Below are positions 18,362-26,644 of a stretch of 64,000 nucleotides of DNA, one piece after another. The stretch is from the NCBI GenBank assembly GCA_015061145.1, contig SUXD01000006.1, forward strand, positions 36,932-100,931, written 5' to 3'. Position 1 is the stretch's first letter. Each line of letters opens with the position of its first letter. The position numbers were made by a program, and so were the translations under genes. Source of the DNA: Bacteroidales bacterium (lineage in GTDB: Bacteria; Bacteroidota; Bacteroidia; Bacteroidales; Paludibacteraceae). The notes beneath the pieces were generated by a model. That model was not told where the DNA came from and ran no database searches. It worked only from the letters and a program-made list of their open reading frames with translations.

Positions 18362-19113
18362 CAGTACATCTGATTAAAATTGTTGTCGTTGGTTGTCCTT
18401 CGCCAGATGAGAATCAGTATCAGACCGAATACCAGACCTCCCAGATGGGCGAAATGCGCCACATTGTCACTCGAAAGTCCGCTTACGCTGCGAATGCCGG
18501 CAAAAAGTTCAAACAGTCCGTAGAAAATGACAAAATATTTCGCCTTTATCGGAATGGGAAGCGGAAAAATGTACAGCCGCATGTTCGGAAATATCATGCC
18601 GAATGCCAACAAAAGCCCGAACACCGAACCTGAAGCTCCCACAGTGATGAATCTGTTAAGGATGAAGTCCTTATATTTCAGAAGCTCGGGGGCGGAAGAA
18701 ACAACCTTGTTGCCGAGATAAAGCGGACCGTTCAATCCGTTGGCGGCAATGCGCGCCACTTCGTCAGAGAAGTCGCGCAGGCTGAAATACCATGTTATCT
18801 CTTGCGCCAATGCGGCTCCGATACCTGTTAATATATAATATGTAAGGAATCGTTTGCTGCCCCATGCGTTTTCAAGCAGACTGCCGAACATGAAAAGCGA
18901 GAACATGTTAAAAAACAAATGCTCAAATCCGCTGTGCATAAACATGTAGGTAATGATTTGCGATATGTTGAATTTCGAAGCTTCAAAATAATGCAGTCCT
19001 AAATAAGCGTTGAGGTCGATGCTGGCGAATTTTGGCAAAACCATTGTAGCCAGCCACATCAATGCGTTGATGATAATCAGATTCTTTACAACAGGTGAAA
19101 GTCTTCCAAACAT
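18361..19113 (-). CDS. Rhomboid family intramembrane serine protease
   Basis: A 250-residue six-helix rhomboid. Motifs: MHSGFEHLFFNMFSLFMFG (helix 2 with His/Asn), TVGASGSVFGLLLAF (catalytic GxSG), and VAHFAHLGGLVFGL (catalytic His). Between helices 3 and 4 it has an extra soluble loop with NGLNGPLYLGNK. It is the first gene of a four-gene minus-strand run, rhomboid-rhomboid-EEP-purE, divergent from the HU gene. Both active-site residues are present, so a working protease is expected. Confidence 0.93.
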   Translation of the reverse strand: MFGRLSPVVKNLIIINALMWLATMVLPKFASIDLNAYLGLHYFEASKFNISQIITYMFMHSGFEHLFFNMFSLFMFGSLLENAWGSKRFLTYYILTGIGAALAQEITWYFSLRDFSDEVARIAANGLNGPLYLGNKVVSSAPELLKYKDFILNRFITVGASGSVFGLLLAFGMIFPNMRLYIFPLPIPIKAKYFVIFYGLFELFAGIRSVSGLSSDNVAHFAHLGGLVFGLILILIWRRTTNDNNFNQMY

Positions 19114-19138
19114 ATATTTATAGTATGAAATTGAATTG

Positions 19139-19146
19139 CAAAAGTA
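19139..19146 (-). promoter_or_regulatory. Probable -7 element for the rhomboid-EEP-purE operon
   Basis: The minus strand reads TACTTTTG, which fits the Bacteroidota TAnnTTTG box, 25 bp upstream of the first rhomboid ATG. No good -33 TTTG is found at the usual distance, so the call is tentative. Just beyond it, 19150-19159 and 19167-19176 form a perfect 10-bp inverted repeat with a 7-base loop, although it is largely an A/T run. Confidence 0.45.
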
Positions 19147-19226
19147 CTGAAAAAAAGTAAAAAGGGTACTTTTTTTATGCTTTTATGAAAAAAAATGCAG
19201 AAAATTGAAAAAAATGCAAAAATTTC

Positions 19227-19258
19227 TTTGAAAGTATAATTTTTATTGCATACATTTG
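19227..19258 (+). promoter_or_regulatory. Consensus Bacteroidota promoter of the HU gene
   Basis: TTTG at 19227-19230 and TACATTTG at 19251-19258 are separated by exactly 20 bases, matching the primary sigma factor consensus of Bacteroidota. The A-rich stretch upstream resembles an activating AT tract. The start codon lies 50 bp downstream, leaving a leader of about 40 nt. Confidence 0.85.
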
Positions 19259-19307
19259 TTTTCAGATTAACAGATTTAATGGTTTAATTACTAAAAAACA
19301 AAAAACT

Positions 19308-19577
19308 ATGAACAAAACACAATTGATTGATTCAATCGCTGCAAAAGCAGGATTGAGCAAAGTTGATTCAAAAAAAGCATTGGATGCTTTTATGGATTCT
19401 GTAGCTGAAGCATTGAAAGCTGGCGACAAAGTTGCATTGGTAGGTTTCGGTTCTTTCTCTGTATCTCAGAGAAGCGCTCGTACAGGTATCAACCCTGCTA
19501 CTAAAAAACCGATTAAAATCGCAGCTAAAAAAGTTGTTAAATTTAAAGCTGGTGCTGAGTTGTCAGAATTGAAATAA
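19308..19577 (+). CDS. HU-family nucleoid DNA-binding protein
   Basis: An 89-residue basic histone-like protein that bends DNA as a dimer. The sequence follows the HU pattern throughout: MNKTQLIDSIAAKAGL, then VALVGFGSFSVSQRSAR (the GFGSF signature) and the beta-arm INPATKKPIKIAAKK, which carries the intercalating proline in NPATK. It is a single-gene unit with its own strong promoter and terminator, as expected for an abundant protein. IHF-like variants in this phylum have other arms; HU fits best. Confidence 0.96.
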   Translation: MNKTQLIDSIAAKAGLSKVDSKKALDAFMDSVAEALKAGDKVALVGFGSFSVSQRSARTGINPATKKPIKIAAKKVVKFKAGAELSELK

Positions 19578-19595
19578 TTCAACTTTAACAACATT

Positions 19596-19635
19596 AAAAG
19601 AAGGAAAGGGCTTTGTTCTTTCCTTCTTTTTTTTT
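19596..19635 (+). terminator. Rho-independent terminator of the HU gene
   Basis: A 13-bp perfect stem (arms AAAAGAAGGAAAG at 19596-19608 and CTTTCCTTCTTTT at 19618-19630) with a 9-base loop runs into a T tract that continues to 19635. Confidence 0.9.
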
Positions 19636-19652
19636 CACCTTGCCGACTAACA

Positions 19653-19684
19653 TTTGGAGTTAAGCGTTAAATGAAGTATTTTTG
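19653..19684 (+). promoter_or_regulatory. Consensus promoter of argS; decides its start codon
   Basis: TTTG at 19653-19656, a 20-base spacer and TATTTTTG at 19677-19684. The -7 box overlaps the GTG at 19684 that could open the reading frame, so that GTG cannot be in the transcript. Translation must begin at the ATG at 19702. Confidence 0.82.
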
Positions 19685-19701
19685 TGGAAAAATTCGGAAT
19701 T

Positions 19702-21495
19702 ATGAAATTAGAAGACAAAATAGCTCAATCTGTCGTGTCGGCAGTCAAAGCTCTCTACGACGCAGATGTTGATATAGCGCAAATACAGCTGCAGAAAACA
19801 AAAAAAGAGATTCTCGGTGATTTCACCTTGGTCGTGTTCCCTTTGCTGAAAGTGTCGCGCAAAAGCCCGGAACAAACAGCGCAGGAAATAGGCGCTTTCG
19901 TGAAAGAACACATGCCGGAAGTGGCGGAGATATCAGTAATAAAAGGTTTCCTTAATTTTATTCTCACGGCTGAGGTGTGGATAGAAAAACTGGAGCAGAT
20001 TGACGCTACGCAAAATTTCGGATTCGTGCCTCAAACTGACAAATCACCGTTGGTGATGATAGAATATTCGTCGCCAAACACCAATAAACCATTACATCTT
20101 GGACATGTCCGCAACAATCTGTTGGGATTTAGCCTTAGCCGCATCCTGCAGGCTGCAGGCAACGAAGTGGTGAAAACCAACATCGTGAACGACCGGGGTA
20201 TCCATATCTGCAAGTCGATGTTGGCGTGGAAAATGTTTGGCAACGGTGCTACTCCCGAGTCTTTGAACCAGAAGGGCGACCATCTTGTGGGCGACTATTA
20301 TGTGAAATTTGACCAAGAGTACAAGGCTCAAATTAAAGAACTGATGGCTGGCGGTATGCCTGAGGATGAAGCAAAACAGAAAGCTCCTCTGATGCAAGAG
20401 GCGCAGGATATGCTTCGCAAATGGGAAAACGGCGATGCTGAAGTGATGAAACTTTGGAATATGATGAACTCGTGGGTGTATGCGGGATTTGACGAAACAT
20501 ACAACCGCTTGGGCGTGTCATTCGATAAAATTTATTACGAGTCGCAGACCTATCTGGAAGGAAAGAAAAAAGTGGAAGAAGGACTTGCTAAAGGCGTGTT
20601 CTTCAAGAAAGAGGACGGTTCGGTATGGGCCGACCTTTCAAACGAAGGTCTGGATGAGAAACTGCTGCTGCGCGCCGACGGTACTTCTGTGTACATGACA
20701 CAGGATATAGGAACGGCCAAACTGCGCTACGATGATTATAAGATTGACAAAATGGTATATGTGGTAGGTAACGAACAGAATTACCATTTTCAAGTGTTGT
20801 CAATTCTGCTTTATCGTCTTGGCTTTGAGTGGGGAAAGGATTTGGTGCATTTCTCGTACGGAATGGTGGAACTGCCAGAAGGCAAAATGAAATCGCGTGA
20901 GGGAACTGTGGTGGACGCCGATGACTTGATGGATGAGATGGAGCGCAATGCATTTGAAATTTCAAAAGAACTCGGACGACAGGAACAGACTTCGGAAGAA
21001 GAACTGAGAGAAACCTCGCGCAAAGTGGCAATGGGGGCTTTGAAATATTTTATCCTTAAAGTCGATCCACGCAAGAATATGACATTCAATCCTAAGGAGT
21101 CTATTGATTTCAATGGCAATACAGGACCTTTTGTGCAATATACTTATGCTCGTATCCAGTCTGTTTTGCGCAAAGCCATGGAGAAGAATATGGATATGAA
21201 CTCCAAAATAGACGGCAATCTGCCGCTTTCGCAGAAAGAGCTCGACTTGATACAGAACTTGTCTTCTTTCCCTGCAGTTTTGGGGCAGGCAGCAGCAGAA
21301 TACAGTCCGAGTCTTATAGCGAATTATGTGTATGATTTGGCAAAAGAGTTCAACCAGTTCTATCATGACTTCTCGATGCTGAAGGAAGAGAACGAGGCAA
21401 TGCGCTTGTTCCGCTTGAAATTGGCTCGGAATGTGGCGCGCATCATAAAGAATGCGTTGTATCTGCTGGGTATCGAAGCACCTGAAAAGATGTAA
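19702..21495 (+). CDS. argS: Arginyl-tRNA synthetase
   Basis: Class I aminoacyl-tRNA synthetase charging tRNA-Arg. From the ATG at 19702 the protein has 597 residues. It shows the N-terminal additional domain, then IEYSSPNTNKPLHLGHVRNN with the HIGH-type motif HLGH, GIHICKSMLAW, the YMTQDIGTAKLR segment, VVGNEQNYHFQ, and the KMSKS-equivalent GKMKSREGTVV. The C-terminal DALR anticodon domain (VQYTYARIQSVLR) closes it. The frame is open six codons further upstream, but the promoter lies there. It appears monocistronic. Confidence 0.97.
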   Translation: MKLEDKIAQSVVSAVKALYDADVDIAQIQLQKTKKEILGDFTLVVFPLLKVSRKSPEQTAQEIGAFVKEHMPEVAEISVIKGFLNFILTAEVWIEKLEQIDATQNFGFVPQTDKSPLVMIEYSSPNTNKPLHLGHVRNNLLGFSLSRILQAAGNEVVKTNIVNDRGIHICKSMLAWKMFGNGATPESLNQKGDHLVGDYYVKFDQEYKAQIKELMAGGMPEDEAKQKAPLMQEAQDMLRKWENGDAEVMKLWNMMNSWVYAGFDETYNRLGVSFDKIYYESQTYLEGKKKVEEGLAKGVFFKKEDGSVWADLSNEGLDEKLLLRADGTSVYMTQDIGTAKLRYDDYKIDKMVYVVGNEQNYHFQVLSILLYRLGFEWGKDLVHFSYGMVELPEGKMKSREGTVVDADDLMDEMERNAFEISKELGRQEQTSEEELRETSRKVAMGALKYFILKVDPRKNMTFNPKESIDFNGNTGPFVQYTYARIQSVLRKAMEKNMDMNSKIDGNLPLSQKELDLIQNLSSFPAVLGQAAAEYSPSLIANYVYDLAKEFNQFYHDFSMLKEENEAMRLFRLKLARNVARIIKNALYLLGIEAPEKM

Positions 21496-21592
21496 TCAGA
21501 AACTTAGAAACAACGTTCATTGAACGCAGCGAAATAAATCAGAAATTAGAAACAATAATTGAAATTCATAATTCATAATTTGTTTTCGTCCT

Positions 21593-22825
21593 ATGGTCTT
21601 GAATTATATATGGGTGGCATTCTTTCTTGTCGCTTTTGTGATAGCATTGGTGAAATTGGTGTTTTTGGGCGATTATGATGTGTTTCCAGCCATGATGGAC
21701 TCCACTTTCTCGTCCTCAAAAACTGCATTTGAAATTTCATTAGGACTGACAGGCGTGCTTTCGCTGTGGCTGGGTGTCATGAAAATAGGCGAGAAAGGTG
21801 GCGTAGTCAATGCGCTTGCTCGTCTCTTGAGCCCGATTTTCTCAAAACTTTTCCCCGATATACCGAAAGGACATCCTGTAACCGGGTCCATTTTTATGAA
21901 CATTGCCGCTAATATGCTTGGTCTCGACAATGCGGCAACCCCATTGGGACTGAAAGCCATGGAGCAAATGCAGGAGTTGAATCCGAAAAAAGACACCGCA
22001 TGGAATCCGATGATTATGTTTTTGGTGCTCAACACTTCCGGACTGACGCTCATTCCCGTTTCGATTATGGTGTATCGCGCGCAGATGGGGGCGCAGCAGC
22101 CTACGGATATTTTCATTCCGATTCTGCTTGCTACTTTTTTCTCTACATTGGTGGGTATTATTGTGACCTCGCTTTTTCAGCGCATCAACTTGATCAACCG
22201 AACTGTACTGCTAACACTGGGCGGCGCTTGCCTGGTAGTGGCTGGCGTTATTTGGACTTTTGCGCAGATGGATGGTGAAACAATGGGCAAAGTGAGCACT
22301 TTGGTTGCCAATATATTGCTGATGACCATTATCGTTGGATTTATAATTGCGGGTGTACGAAAGAAAGTAAATGTTTACGACGCCTTTATAGAAGGGGCTA
22401 AAGATGGCTTCCATACGGCGGTGCGTATAATCCCTTACCTGGTGGCCGTTTTGGTTGGTATTGGGGTGTTCCGCGCTTCGGGAGCAATGGATATGCTTAT
22501 CGGCGGTATGCGTTGGTGCGTGGAGGCCGTTGGCGTGAATGCGCAATGGGTAGATGCAATGCCTACGGCGTTGATGAAACCGCTGTCAGGCTCGGGTGCG
22601 AGGGGCATGATGGTAGATGCGATGACGACCTATGGCGCCGATTCGTTCGTGGGGCGCTTGTCGTGTGTGTTCCAAGGCTCAACCGATACCACGTTCTATA
22701 TCCTTGCTGTCTATTTCGGGTCGGTAGGCATTGCCAAAACGCGTCATGCTGTGGCTTGCGGACTGATTGCTGATTTGGCAGGCGTTTTGGCTGCCATTGG
22801 TATAGCATATTTGTTTTTTACATAA
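21593..22825 (+). CDS. SpmA/SpmB-type nucleoside-recognition (Gate) domain membrane protein
   Basis: A 410-residue polytopic protein in which two Gate domains are fused, corresponding to the spore maturation proteins SpmA and SpmB of Firmicutes. Recognisable are NIAANMLGLDNAATPLGLKA and MEQMQELNP in the SpmA half, then AVRIIPYLVAVLVGIGVFRASGA, KPLSGSGARGMM and CVFQGSTDTTFYILAVYFGSVGI in the SpmB half. Bacteroidota do not sporulate, so the name is historical; a transport role is inferred for the fold but the substrate is unknown. It lies 97 bp after argS without an obvious promoter. The spacer contains a 13-bp CGTTCA-T-TGAACG palindrome. Confidence 0.9.
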   Translation: MVLNYIWVAFFLVAFVIALVKLVFLGDYDVFPAMMDSTFSSSKTAFEISLGLTGVLSLWLGVMKIGEKGGVVNALARLLSPIFSKLFPDIPKGHPVTGSIFMNIAANMLGLDNAATPLGLKAMEQMQELNPKKDTAWNPMIMFLVLNTSGLTLIPVSIMVYRAQMGAQQPTDIFIPILLATFFSTLVGIIVTSLFQRINLINRTVLLTLGGACLVVAGVIWTFAQMDGETMGKVSTLVANILLMTIIVGFIIAGVRKKVNVYDAFIEGAKDGFHTAVRIIPYLVAVLVGIGVFRASGAMDMLIGGMRWCVEAVGVNAQWVDAMPTALMKPLSGSGARGMMVDAMTTYGADSFVGRLSCVFQGSTDTTFYILAVYFGSVGIAKTRHAVACGLIADLAGVLAAIGIAYLFFT

Positions 22826-22860
22826 AAAAAATAAAGTAGAGAAGTAGTTTAAAAATTTAC

Positions 22861-22884
22861 TGACATATTGACATATTGACATAT
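22861..22884. repeat. Three tandem copies of the 8-mer TGACATAT
   Basis: Three exact head-to-tail copies (22861-22868, 22869-22876, 22877-22884), followed by a partial TGA. The tract lies in the 264-bp spacer after the SpmA/B-type gene. Such short tandem tracts can change copy number by slippage, or be iterated binding sites; no function is evident. Confidence 0.9.
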
Positions 22885-22916
22885 TGAGCTTTACGCTGCT
22901 GTTCTTTCATTGTGAA

Positions 22917-23009
22917 GTCTGGAAAACGAAACGAAACAAGAGCAAGCACGTTAAGGTTCACGCTTGCGTGAACTATTTCGTGTTTATTGGTTTCACGGTA
23001 TTTCCAGAC
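22917..23009. other. Nested inverted repeats in a gene-free spacer
   Basis: GTCTGGAAA at 22917-22925 is complementary to TTTCCAGAC at 23001-23009. Inside, 22956-22963 and 22966-22973 form a perfect 8-bp palindrome (GTTCACGC-TT-GCGTGAAC). A transcript could fold into an outer stem with an inner hairpin. A 66-codon open frame across it has no protein-like features. Possible explanations are a small structured RNA, a remnant of a short mobile repeat or an operator region for the HTH gene that follows; a 12-T run (23051-23062) lies just after it. Confidence 0.5.
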
Positions 23010-23089
23010 ACCAGCAATGACAATAAACGAAACAACGAAATGGTTTGCGCTTTTTTTTTTTTGTGTGTGCGTTTGGCTCGGTAAAAAAA

Positions 23090-23323
23090 ATGACTATGGA
23101 TGAACCACATGCAGGTGAAATGATTAAAGCCGAACTGCAAAGGCAAGGGCGTACAATTACATGGTTAGCCAAACAACTAGGCTATTCCCGTGAAAACATG
23201 TATAAAATATTCAATCGAAAATGGATTTACTCAGATTTGTTGTTAAGGGTCAGTGTAATAATGGATTGCGATTTCTTTAGGCTATATTCTGAATATTATA
23301 AAAATAAAAAGAATGTGAACTAG
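23090..23323 (+). CDS. Small XRE-like helix-turn-helix protein (77 aa)
   Basis: The open frame begins at 23045, but its first 15 codons encode a phenylalanine/cysteine-rich stretch from a T run, so the ATG at 23090 is the sensible start. The product, EMIKAELQRQGRTITWLAKQ and onward, has a helix-turn-helix of the Cro/C1 type: TITWLAKQLGYSRENMYKIF. It continues with a helix in which RVSVIMDCDFFRLYSEYY resembles many short Bacteroidota XRE proteins. No partner toxin or methylase lies next to it. DNA binding is inferred from the fold; targets are unknown, with the inverted repeats upstream as candidates. Confidence 0.8.
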   Translation: MTMDEPHAGEMIKAELQRQGRTITWLAKQLGYSRENMYKIFNRKWIYSDLLLRVSVIMDCDFFRLYSEYYKNKKNVN

Positions 23324-23446
23324 AAGTATCAAATTCTGAGTAAAAATATAAGTAAAATGTTATAATGAATAGTTACGCATAAATTGAAGATTGTGAATAT
23401 TTTATTCCGATTTTTGCAATTAGATGTTTAACTAAAATTTTACAAA

Positions 23447-23695
23447 ATGAAAAAGTTTTTTTATGGAGTGCTGCTCCTTATGGCAGCGACAATGTTTGCA
23501 GTATCTTGTAGCAAAGACGATGATGATGACAAGAAGTCAGATAATCAAGGAGGTGCTACGGCTACTTATTGCTGGGATTTCATGTACCAAGGGTCTGTAC
23601 TTACCTCACAATGTGGTCTGACGGAAGCGGAAGCAGAAGAAGTGGTAAAAATGATAAAGCAACAAGGCTATACGGTAACTAAAAAAAGACAGTAA
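23447..23695 (+). CDS. Small lipoprotein with acidic export signal
   Basis: An 82-residue protein starting MKKFFYGVLLLMAATMFAVSC, a clear lipoprotein signal with cysteine at position 21. The residues after the cysteine (SKDDDDDKK) fit the acidic lipoprotein export signal that directs Bacteroidota lipoproteins to the cell surface. The mature part is short, with AEEVVKMIKQQGYTVTKKRQ at its end, and matches no family I recognise. The stop is 4 bp before the next gene, so the two are probably cotranscribed. Confidence 0.75.
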   Translation: MKKFFYGVLLLMAATMFAVSCSKDDDDDKKSDNQGGATATYCWDFMYQGSVLTSQCGLTEAEAEEVVKMIKQQGYTVTKKRQ

Positions 23696-23699
23696 GGAA

Positions 23700-24353
23700 A
23701 TGAAAAGGATGCTTTTATTTGCATTGTCAATGTGTTCGTTGACAGTGTTTTCACAAGACCTGATTGTGACAAAGCAGGATAAGACAATTAAGGCAAAAAT
23801 TGAAGAAGTCTCAGATGCGGAAATTCGTTATAAGGAATTTGATAATCCGACAGGACCGACATTTGTAGTGAAGACTACTGATATTTCCACCGTGGTGTAT
23901 TCCAATGGTACAGTGAAAAATTATCTTGCGGATGAGCCAGAAATGTCGTCTAAAGAGACAGAAGAAGTTAAAGTCTCCAAGGGGAAATTATATTATAAAG
24001 GAGAGAAGATGACAACGCAAGAATTTTTGGATTTAACGGAGAGTTCTTGCCCTCAAGCATTTGAACTTCGAAACAAGGGACGGAACCAGTTGACGGCAGG
24101 CTGTACATTGCTTGCATGTAGCGGAGGGCTTTTCTTGACATCCTTTTTCATGGACGATCCTGCTTTGGAAATATCAATTCTTGCTGTTGGTACATTGAGT
24201 GTGGTGACTTCTATACCCCTGATTTTTTGCGGAGATAACAAGAGACACAAGGCTGTCGGTGTTTACAATCAGCAGTGTGCTAAACCGAAAACGACTTCTG
24301 AATTACGATTGAATGTGAAGTCTAATGGATTAGGACTCGCTTTTGTGTTTTAA
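23700..24353 (+). CDS. Uncharacterised exported/envelope protein
   Basis: Begins with a signal peptide (MKRMLLFALSMCSLTVFSQ). The N-terminal part, DLIVTKQDKTIKAKIEEVSD followed by a segment ending TTDISTVVYSNG, is a beta-rich module seen in many Bacteroidota secreted proteins of unknown role. Two hydrophobic segments follow, near residues 145-163 and 167-187, so the mature protein may be membrane-inserted. The C-terminus ends in LGLAFVF, similar to a terminal beta-strand. No enzymatic motif is visible. It follows the small lipoprotein gene by 4 bp and is ended by a strong terminator. Confidence 0.7.
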   Translation: MKRMLLFALSMCSLTVFSQDLIVTKQDKTIKAKIEEVSDAEIRYKEFDNPTGPTFVVKTTDISTVVYSNGTVKNYLADEPEMSSKETEEVKVSKGKLYYKGEKMTTQEFLDLTESSCPQAFELRNKGRNQLTAGCTLLACSGGLFLTSFFMDDPALEISILAVGTLSVVTSIPLIFCGDNKRHKAVGVYNQQCAKPKTTSELRLNVKSNGLGLAFVF

Positions 24354-24447
24354 AAGTGTGTGGTACAATGAAAGCGATGAACCAATGTGAATTTTGCGCT
24401 TTCGAAGTGTGTGAATATAAATGTAAATAATTGAATTGAATAGAAAT

Positions 24448-24490
24448 AAAAGAAAAGGGTTGTCAAAAAAAATGACAACTCTTTTCTTTT
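24448..24490 (+). terminator. Strong bidirectional-looking terminator hairpin
   Basis: An 18-bp stem with a single G-T wobble (24448-24465 with 24473-24490) and a 7-base A loop. The right arm ends in CTTTTCTTTT, supplying the T-rich tail. It ends transcription from the preceding envelope protein gene. Confidence 0.88.
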
Positions 24491-24548
24491 AAAATAACTC
24501 GAATTGATAATAAATGCCGTAGAGGGTTTCTCTTTGCAAAAAAAAACA

Positions 24549-24556
24549 TATTTTTG
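24549..24556 (+). promoter_or_regulatory. -7 element for ybeY
   Basis: TATTTTTG fits TAnnTTTG and lies 15 bp before the ATG at 24572, implying a very short leader. The -33 position holds TTTC at 18 bases distance, a weak match. The TTG at 24554 lies inside the box, which excludes it as a start codon. Confidence 0.55.
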
Positions 24557-24571
24557 TGGAAAAAGTATCGT

Positions 24572-24997
24572 ATGATTTCTTTCTTTGCTCAAGATATTGA
24601 AATGCCGGCGATAGACCGTCGCAGAATAACCGATTGGATTAAACGGACAGCGGCGTTCTATGGCAAGAGGACTGGCGAAATTTCCTATATTTTCTGTTCC
24701 GACGAACAAATACTGCAAACAAACCGCCAATTTCTGCAACATGACTATTATACGGATGTCATCACTTTTGATTATTCGGAGGCGGATGTCATTTCGGGCG
24801 ACATTTTCATCAGCGTCGATACTGTGCGCAGCAATGCCGAACAGTTTTGTCAGCCGTATGAACGAGAACTGAACCGTATCATCATACATGGTGTGTTGCA
24901 TCTTTGCGGACAAGAGGATAAAACGCCCGAAACGCGGCATGTAATGACTGAAAAAGAAGAACTTGCGCTGAAAACGCTGGATGAAATGCAAGGATAG
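24572..24997 (+). CDS. ybeY: rRNA maturation endoribonuclease YbeY
   Basis: Zinc-dependent RNase involved in 16S rRNA 3'-end processing and ribosome quality control. The 141-residue protein contains DVITFDYSEADVISGDIFIS and the metal site IIHGVLHLCGQED. Two histidines are placed as in the HGxLHLxGYDH pattern, while the third ligand position is in QEDK, a variant I associate with Bacteroidota YbeY. The start was moved to the ATG at 24572 because the promoter overlaps the earlier TTG. Confidence 0.93.
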   Translation: MISFFAQDIEMPAIDRRRITDWIKRTAAFYGKRTGEISYIFCSDEQILQTNRQFLQHDYYTDVITFDYSEADVISGDIFISVDTVRSNAEQFCQPYERELNRIIIHGVLHLCGQEDKTPETRHVMTEKEELALKTLDEMQG

Positions 24998-25023
24998 ATT
25001 TTGGTCGCTCCTGCTATTGTGTG

Positions 25024-25049
25024 TTGCTCCTTTTTGAGAGCAATTTTTC
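25024..25049 (+). terminator. Terminator after ybeY
   Basis: TTGCTC (25024-25029) pairs with GAGCAA (25038-25043), followed by TTTTTC. The stem is short (6 bp), so the terminator is probably of moderate strength. Confidence 0.6.
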
Positions 25050-25098
25050 TTTATTCAAAAATCTTGATTCATAATTCCGTAAAACTCCCTTTTTTTAC

Positions 25099-25106
25099 TA
25101 TCTTTG
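25099..25106 (+). promoter_or_regulatory. -7 element of the DUF6089-uppS-bamA operon
   Basis: TATCTTTG, directly followed by CACC, matches TAnnTTTG. No clear -33 TTTG is found at 19-21 bases. Distance to the first gene is about 85 bp. Confidence 0.5.
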
Positions 25107-25191
25107 CACCTTGATTTGAAAATATTTTCTTGGCAAATGAAATTTTTTCAAGAGAATTTCGTTTCTATATAGTAATAAAGTGATTTTTCGA

Positions 25192-25890
25192 GTGAAAAAA
25201 ACAATAATATTTATCTTGGCAACGCTTTTTGCTTGTCCTCTTTTCGCCCAGTACGGTCGTCTCGACCAATATAGTTGTGAACTGGGTCTGCAAGGAGGTT
25301 GCTCGTTTTATCTGGGTGATGCCAATCCAAATGCGCCGTTTCACACGCCGCGTCCTTCTTTTGGCGGATTTTTCCGATATAACATCAATCCTCGATATGC
25401 GTTGAAACTTGCCGTTTCTAGAAATGGCGTTAAAGGTGATACTCGCGATTTCAAGAATAGATTTCCAAATAACGCCGAGGCTTCGTTCAAACGGAATTTT
25501 CTGGATGTGAGTGCGCGCGCGGAATTTAATTTCTTTGATTATGGGTTGCCGGCATACAACAGAGATTGCAAATGGTTCTCGCCGTATATATTTGTCGGAA
25601 TAGGGTTGACAACCTATAATGATGAATATCAAGATATGAAACGCAAGACAGTGAATATGCCTTATGGCATAGGCGTGAAATTTAAGTTCAAAGGGCGCTT
25701 TAACGCTGGCGTAGAATGGTCGTTGCATACATTGTTCATCGATGATTTCGATGTGGTGGATGAAGAAAGCGCAATTTTGGACAATCCTTATAAGTCGGCA
25801 ACTTCCAAATGGAAACATAACGATAAGTATTCTATAGCGATGGCATATGTTTCCATTGATATTTTTCGTCGCGGATTTTGCCATAGATAA
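25192..25890 (+). CDS. DUF6089-type outer membrane beta-barrel protein
   Basis: Starting at a GTG (25192) the protein reads [20 protein letters not shown], a clean signal peptide; another GTG four codons upstream (25180) is possible. The mature part has alternating short beta-strands, with [18 protein letters not shown] near its start and [13 protein letters not shown] near its end, typical of an 8-stranded barrel of the OmpA/OmpW size class. In Bacteroidales this family commonly precedes uppS and bamA, as here. The stop shares one base with the uppS start (TAATG), so the genes are coupled. Function is unknown; an envelope assembly role is only suggested by context. Confidence 0.82.
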   Translation: MKKTIIFILATLFACPLFAQYGRLDQYSCELGLQGGCSFYLGDANPNAPFHTPRPSFGGFFRYNINPRYALKLAVSRNGVKGDTRDFKNRFPNNAEASFKRNFLDVSARAEFNFFDYGLPAYNRDCKWFSPYIFVGIGLTTYNDEYQDMKRKTVNMPYGIGVKFKFKGRFNAGVEWSLHTLFIDDFDVVDEESAILDNPYKSATSKWKHNDKYSIAMAYVSIDIFRRGFCHR

Positions 25891-26636
25891 TGTTGAGTAT
25901 GTATAAAGAACAGATAGATTTGACAAAAGTGCCGAAACATGTGGCCATCATTATGGACGGAAACGGCAGATGGGCAAAAGAAAAAGGTCTCGACCGTGTT
26001 TTCGGACATAAGGAAGGTGCTGCGGCATTCTCGGATGTGACTGAGGCTGCGGCAGAAATTGGCGTGAAGTATCTGACGGCTTATGCATTCTCTACCGAGA
26101 ATTGGAATCGTCCGCAGGCCGAAGTGGAGGCGCTGATGTCTTTGCTGGTTTCAACTATCGAAAAAGAAACGGATAAATTGTTGAGAAACGATATCCGGCT
26201 TTGCTGCATCGGCGATTTGTCCCGTTTGCCAAAACCTGTCAATGAAAAATTGCAAGGGTGCATTGAACGTACCGCCCACTGCCAGCGGATGACAATAGTG
26301 CTGGCATTGAGCTATTCTGCCAAATGGGAAATCCTTCAGGCTGTGAAAAGTATTGCATCCGAAGTGAAAAACGGGAATTTGAATGTGGAAGATATATGCG
26401 ATGATGTATTTGCGTCTCATCTCAATACGAACGGAATTCCCGATCCAGACCTGCTCATTCGCACGAGCGGAGAAAGTAGAATAAGTAATTTCTTGCTTTG
26501 GCAAATAGCATATTCAGAGTTGTATTTTACAACTGTTAATTGGCCTGATTTCAGAAAAGAAGAGTTTTTCAAGGCTATTTGTGATTATCAGAAACGCGAA
26601 CGCCGTTTCGGAAAAACAAGTGAACAGATTAAATAA
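25890..26636 (+). CDS. uppS: Undecaprenyl diphosphate synthase (cis-prenyltransferase)
   Basis: Soluble enzyme condensing isopentenyl diphosphate onto farnesyl diphosphate to make the C55 lipid carrier for cell wall synthesis. The 248-residue protein contains [18 protein letters not shown] (catalytic Asp), [24 protein letters not shown] and the terminal [20 protein letters not shown]. The product serves MraY and MurG encoded on the other side of the window. bamA follows after 8 bp. Confidence 0.97.
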   Translation: MLSMYKEQIDLTKVPKHVAIIMDGNGRWAKEKGLDRVFGHKEGAAAFSDVTEAAAEIGVKYLTAYAFSTENWNRPQAEVEALMSLLVSTIEKETDKLLRNDIRLCCIGDLSRLPKPVNEKLQGCIERTAHCQRMTIVLALSYSAKWEILQAVKSIASEVKNGNLNVEDICDDVFASHLNTNGIPDPDLLIRTSGESRISNFLLWQIAYSELYFTTVNWPDFRKEEFFKAICDYQKRERRFGKTSEQIK

Positions 26637-26644
26637 ACATTTGA

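Noticed and set aside
19150..19176. 10-bp inverted repeat between the rhomboid and HU genes
   Set aside because: The arms are nearly pure A/T runs, which arise easily by chance in this A-rich spacer; it is mentioned but not called as an operator.
22884..23084. 66-codon open frame in the structured spacer
   Set aside because: It covers the inverted repeats, has skewed Phe/Cys/Lys content from a T run and no recognisable start context.
24350..24991. 213-codon minus-strand open frame
   Set aside because: It is antisense to ybeY, whose motifs are clear, and spans a strong terminator.
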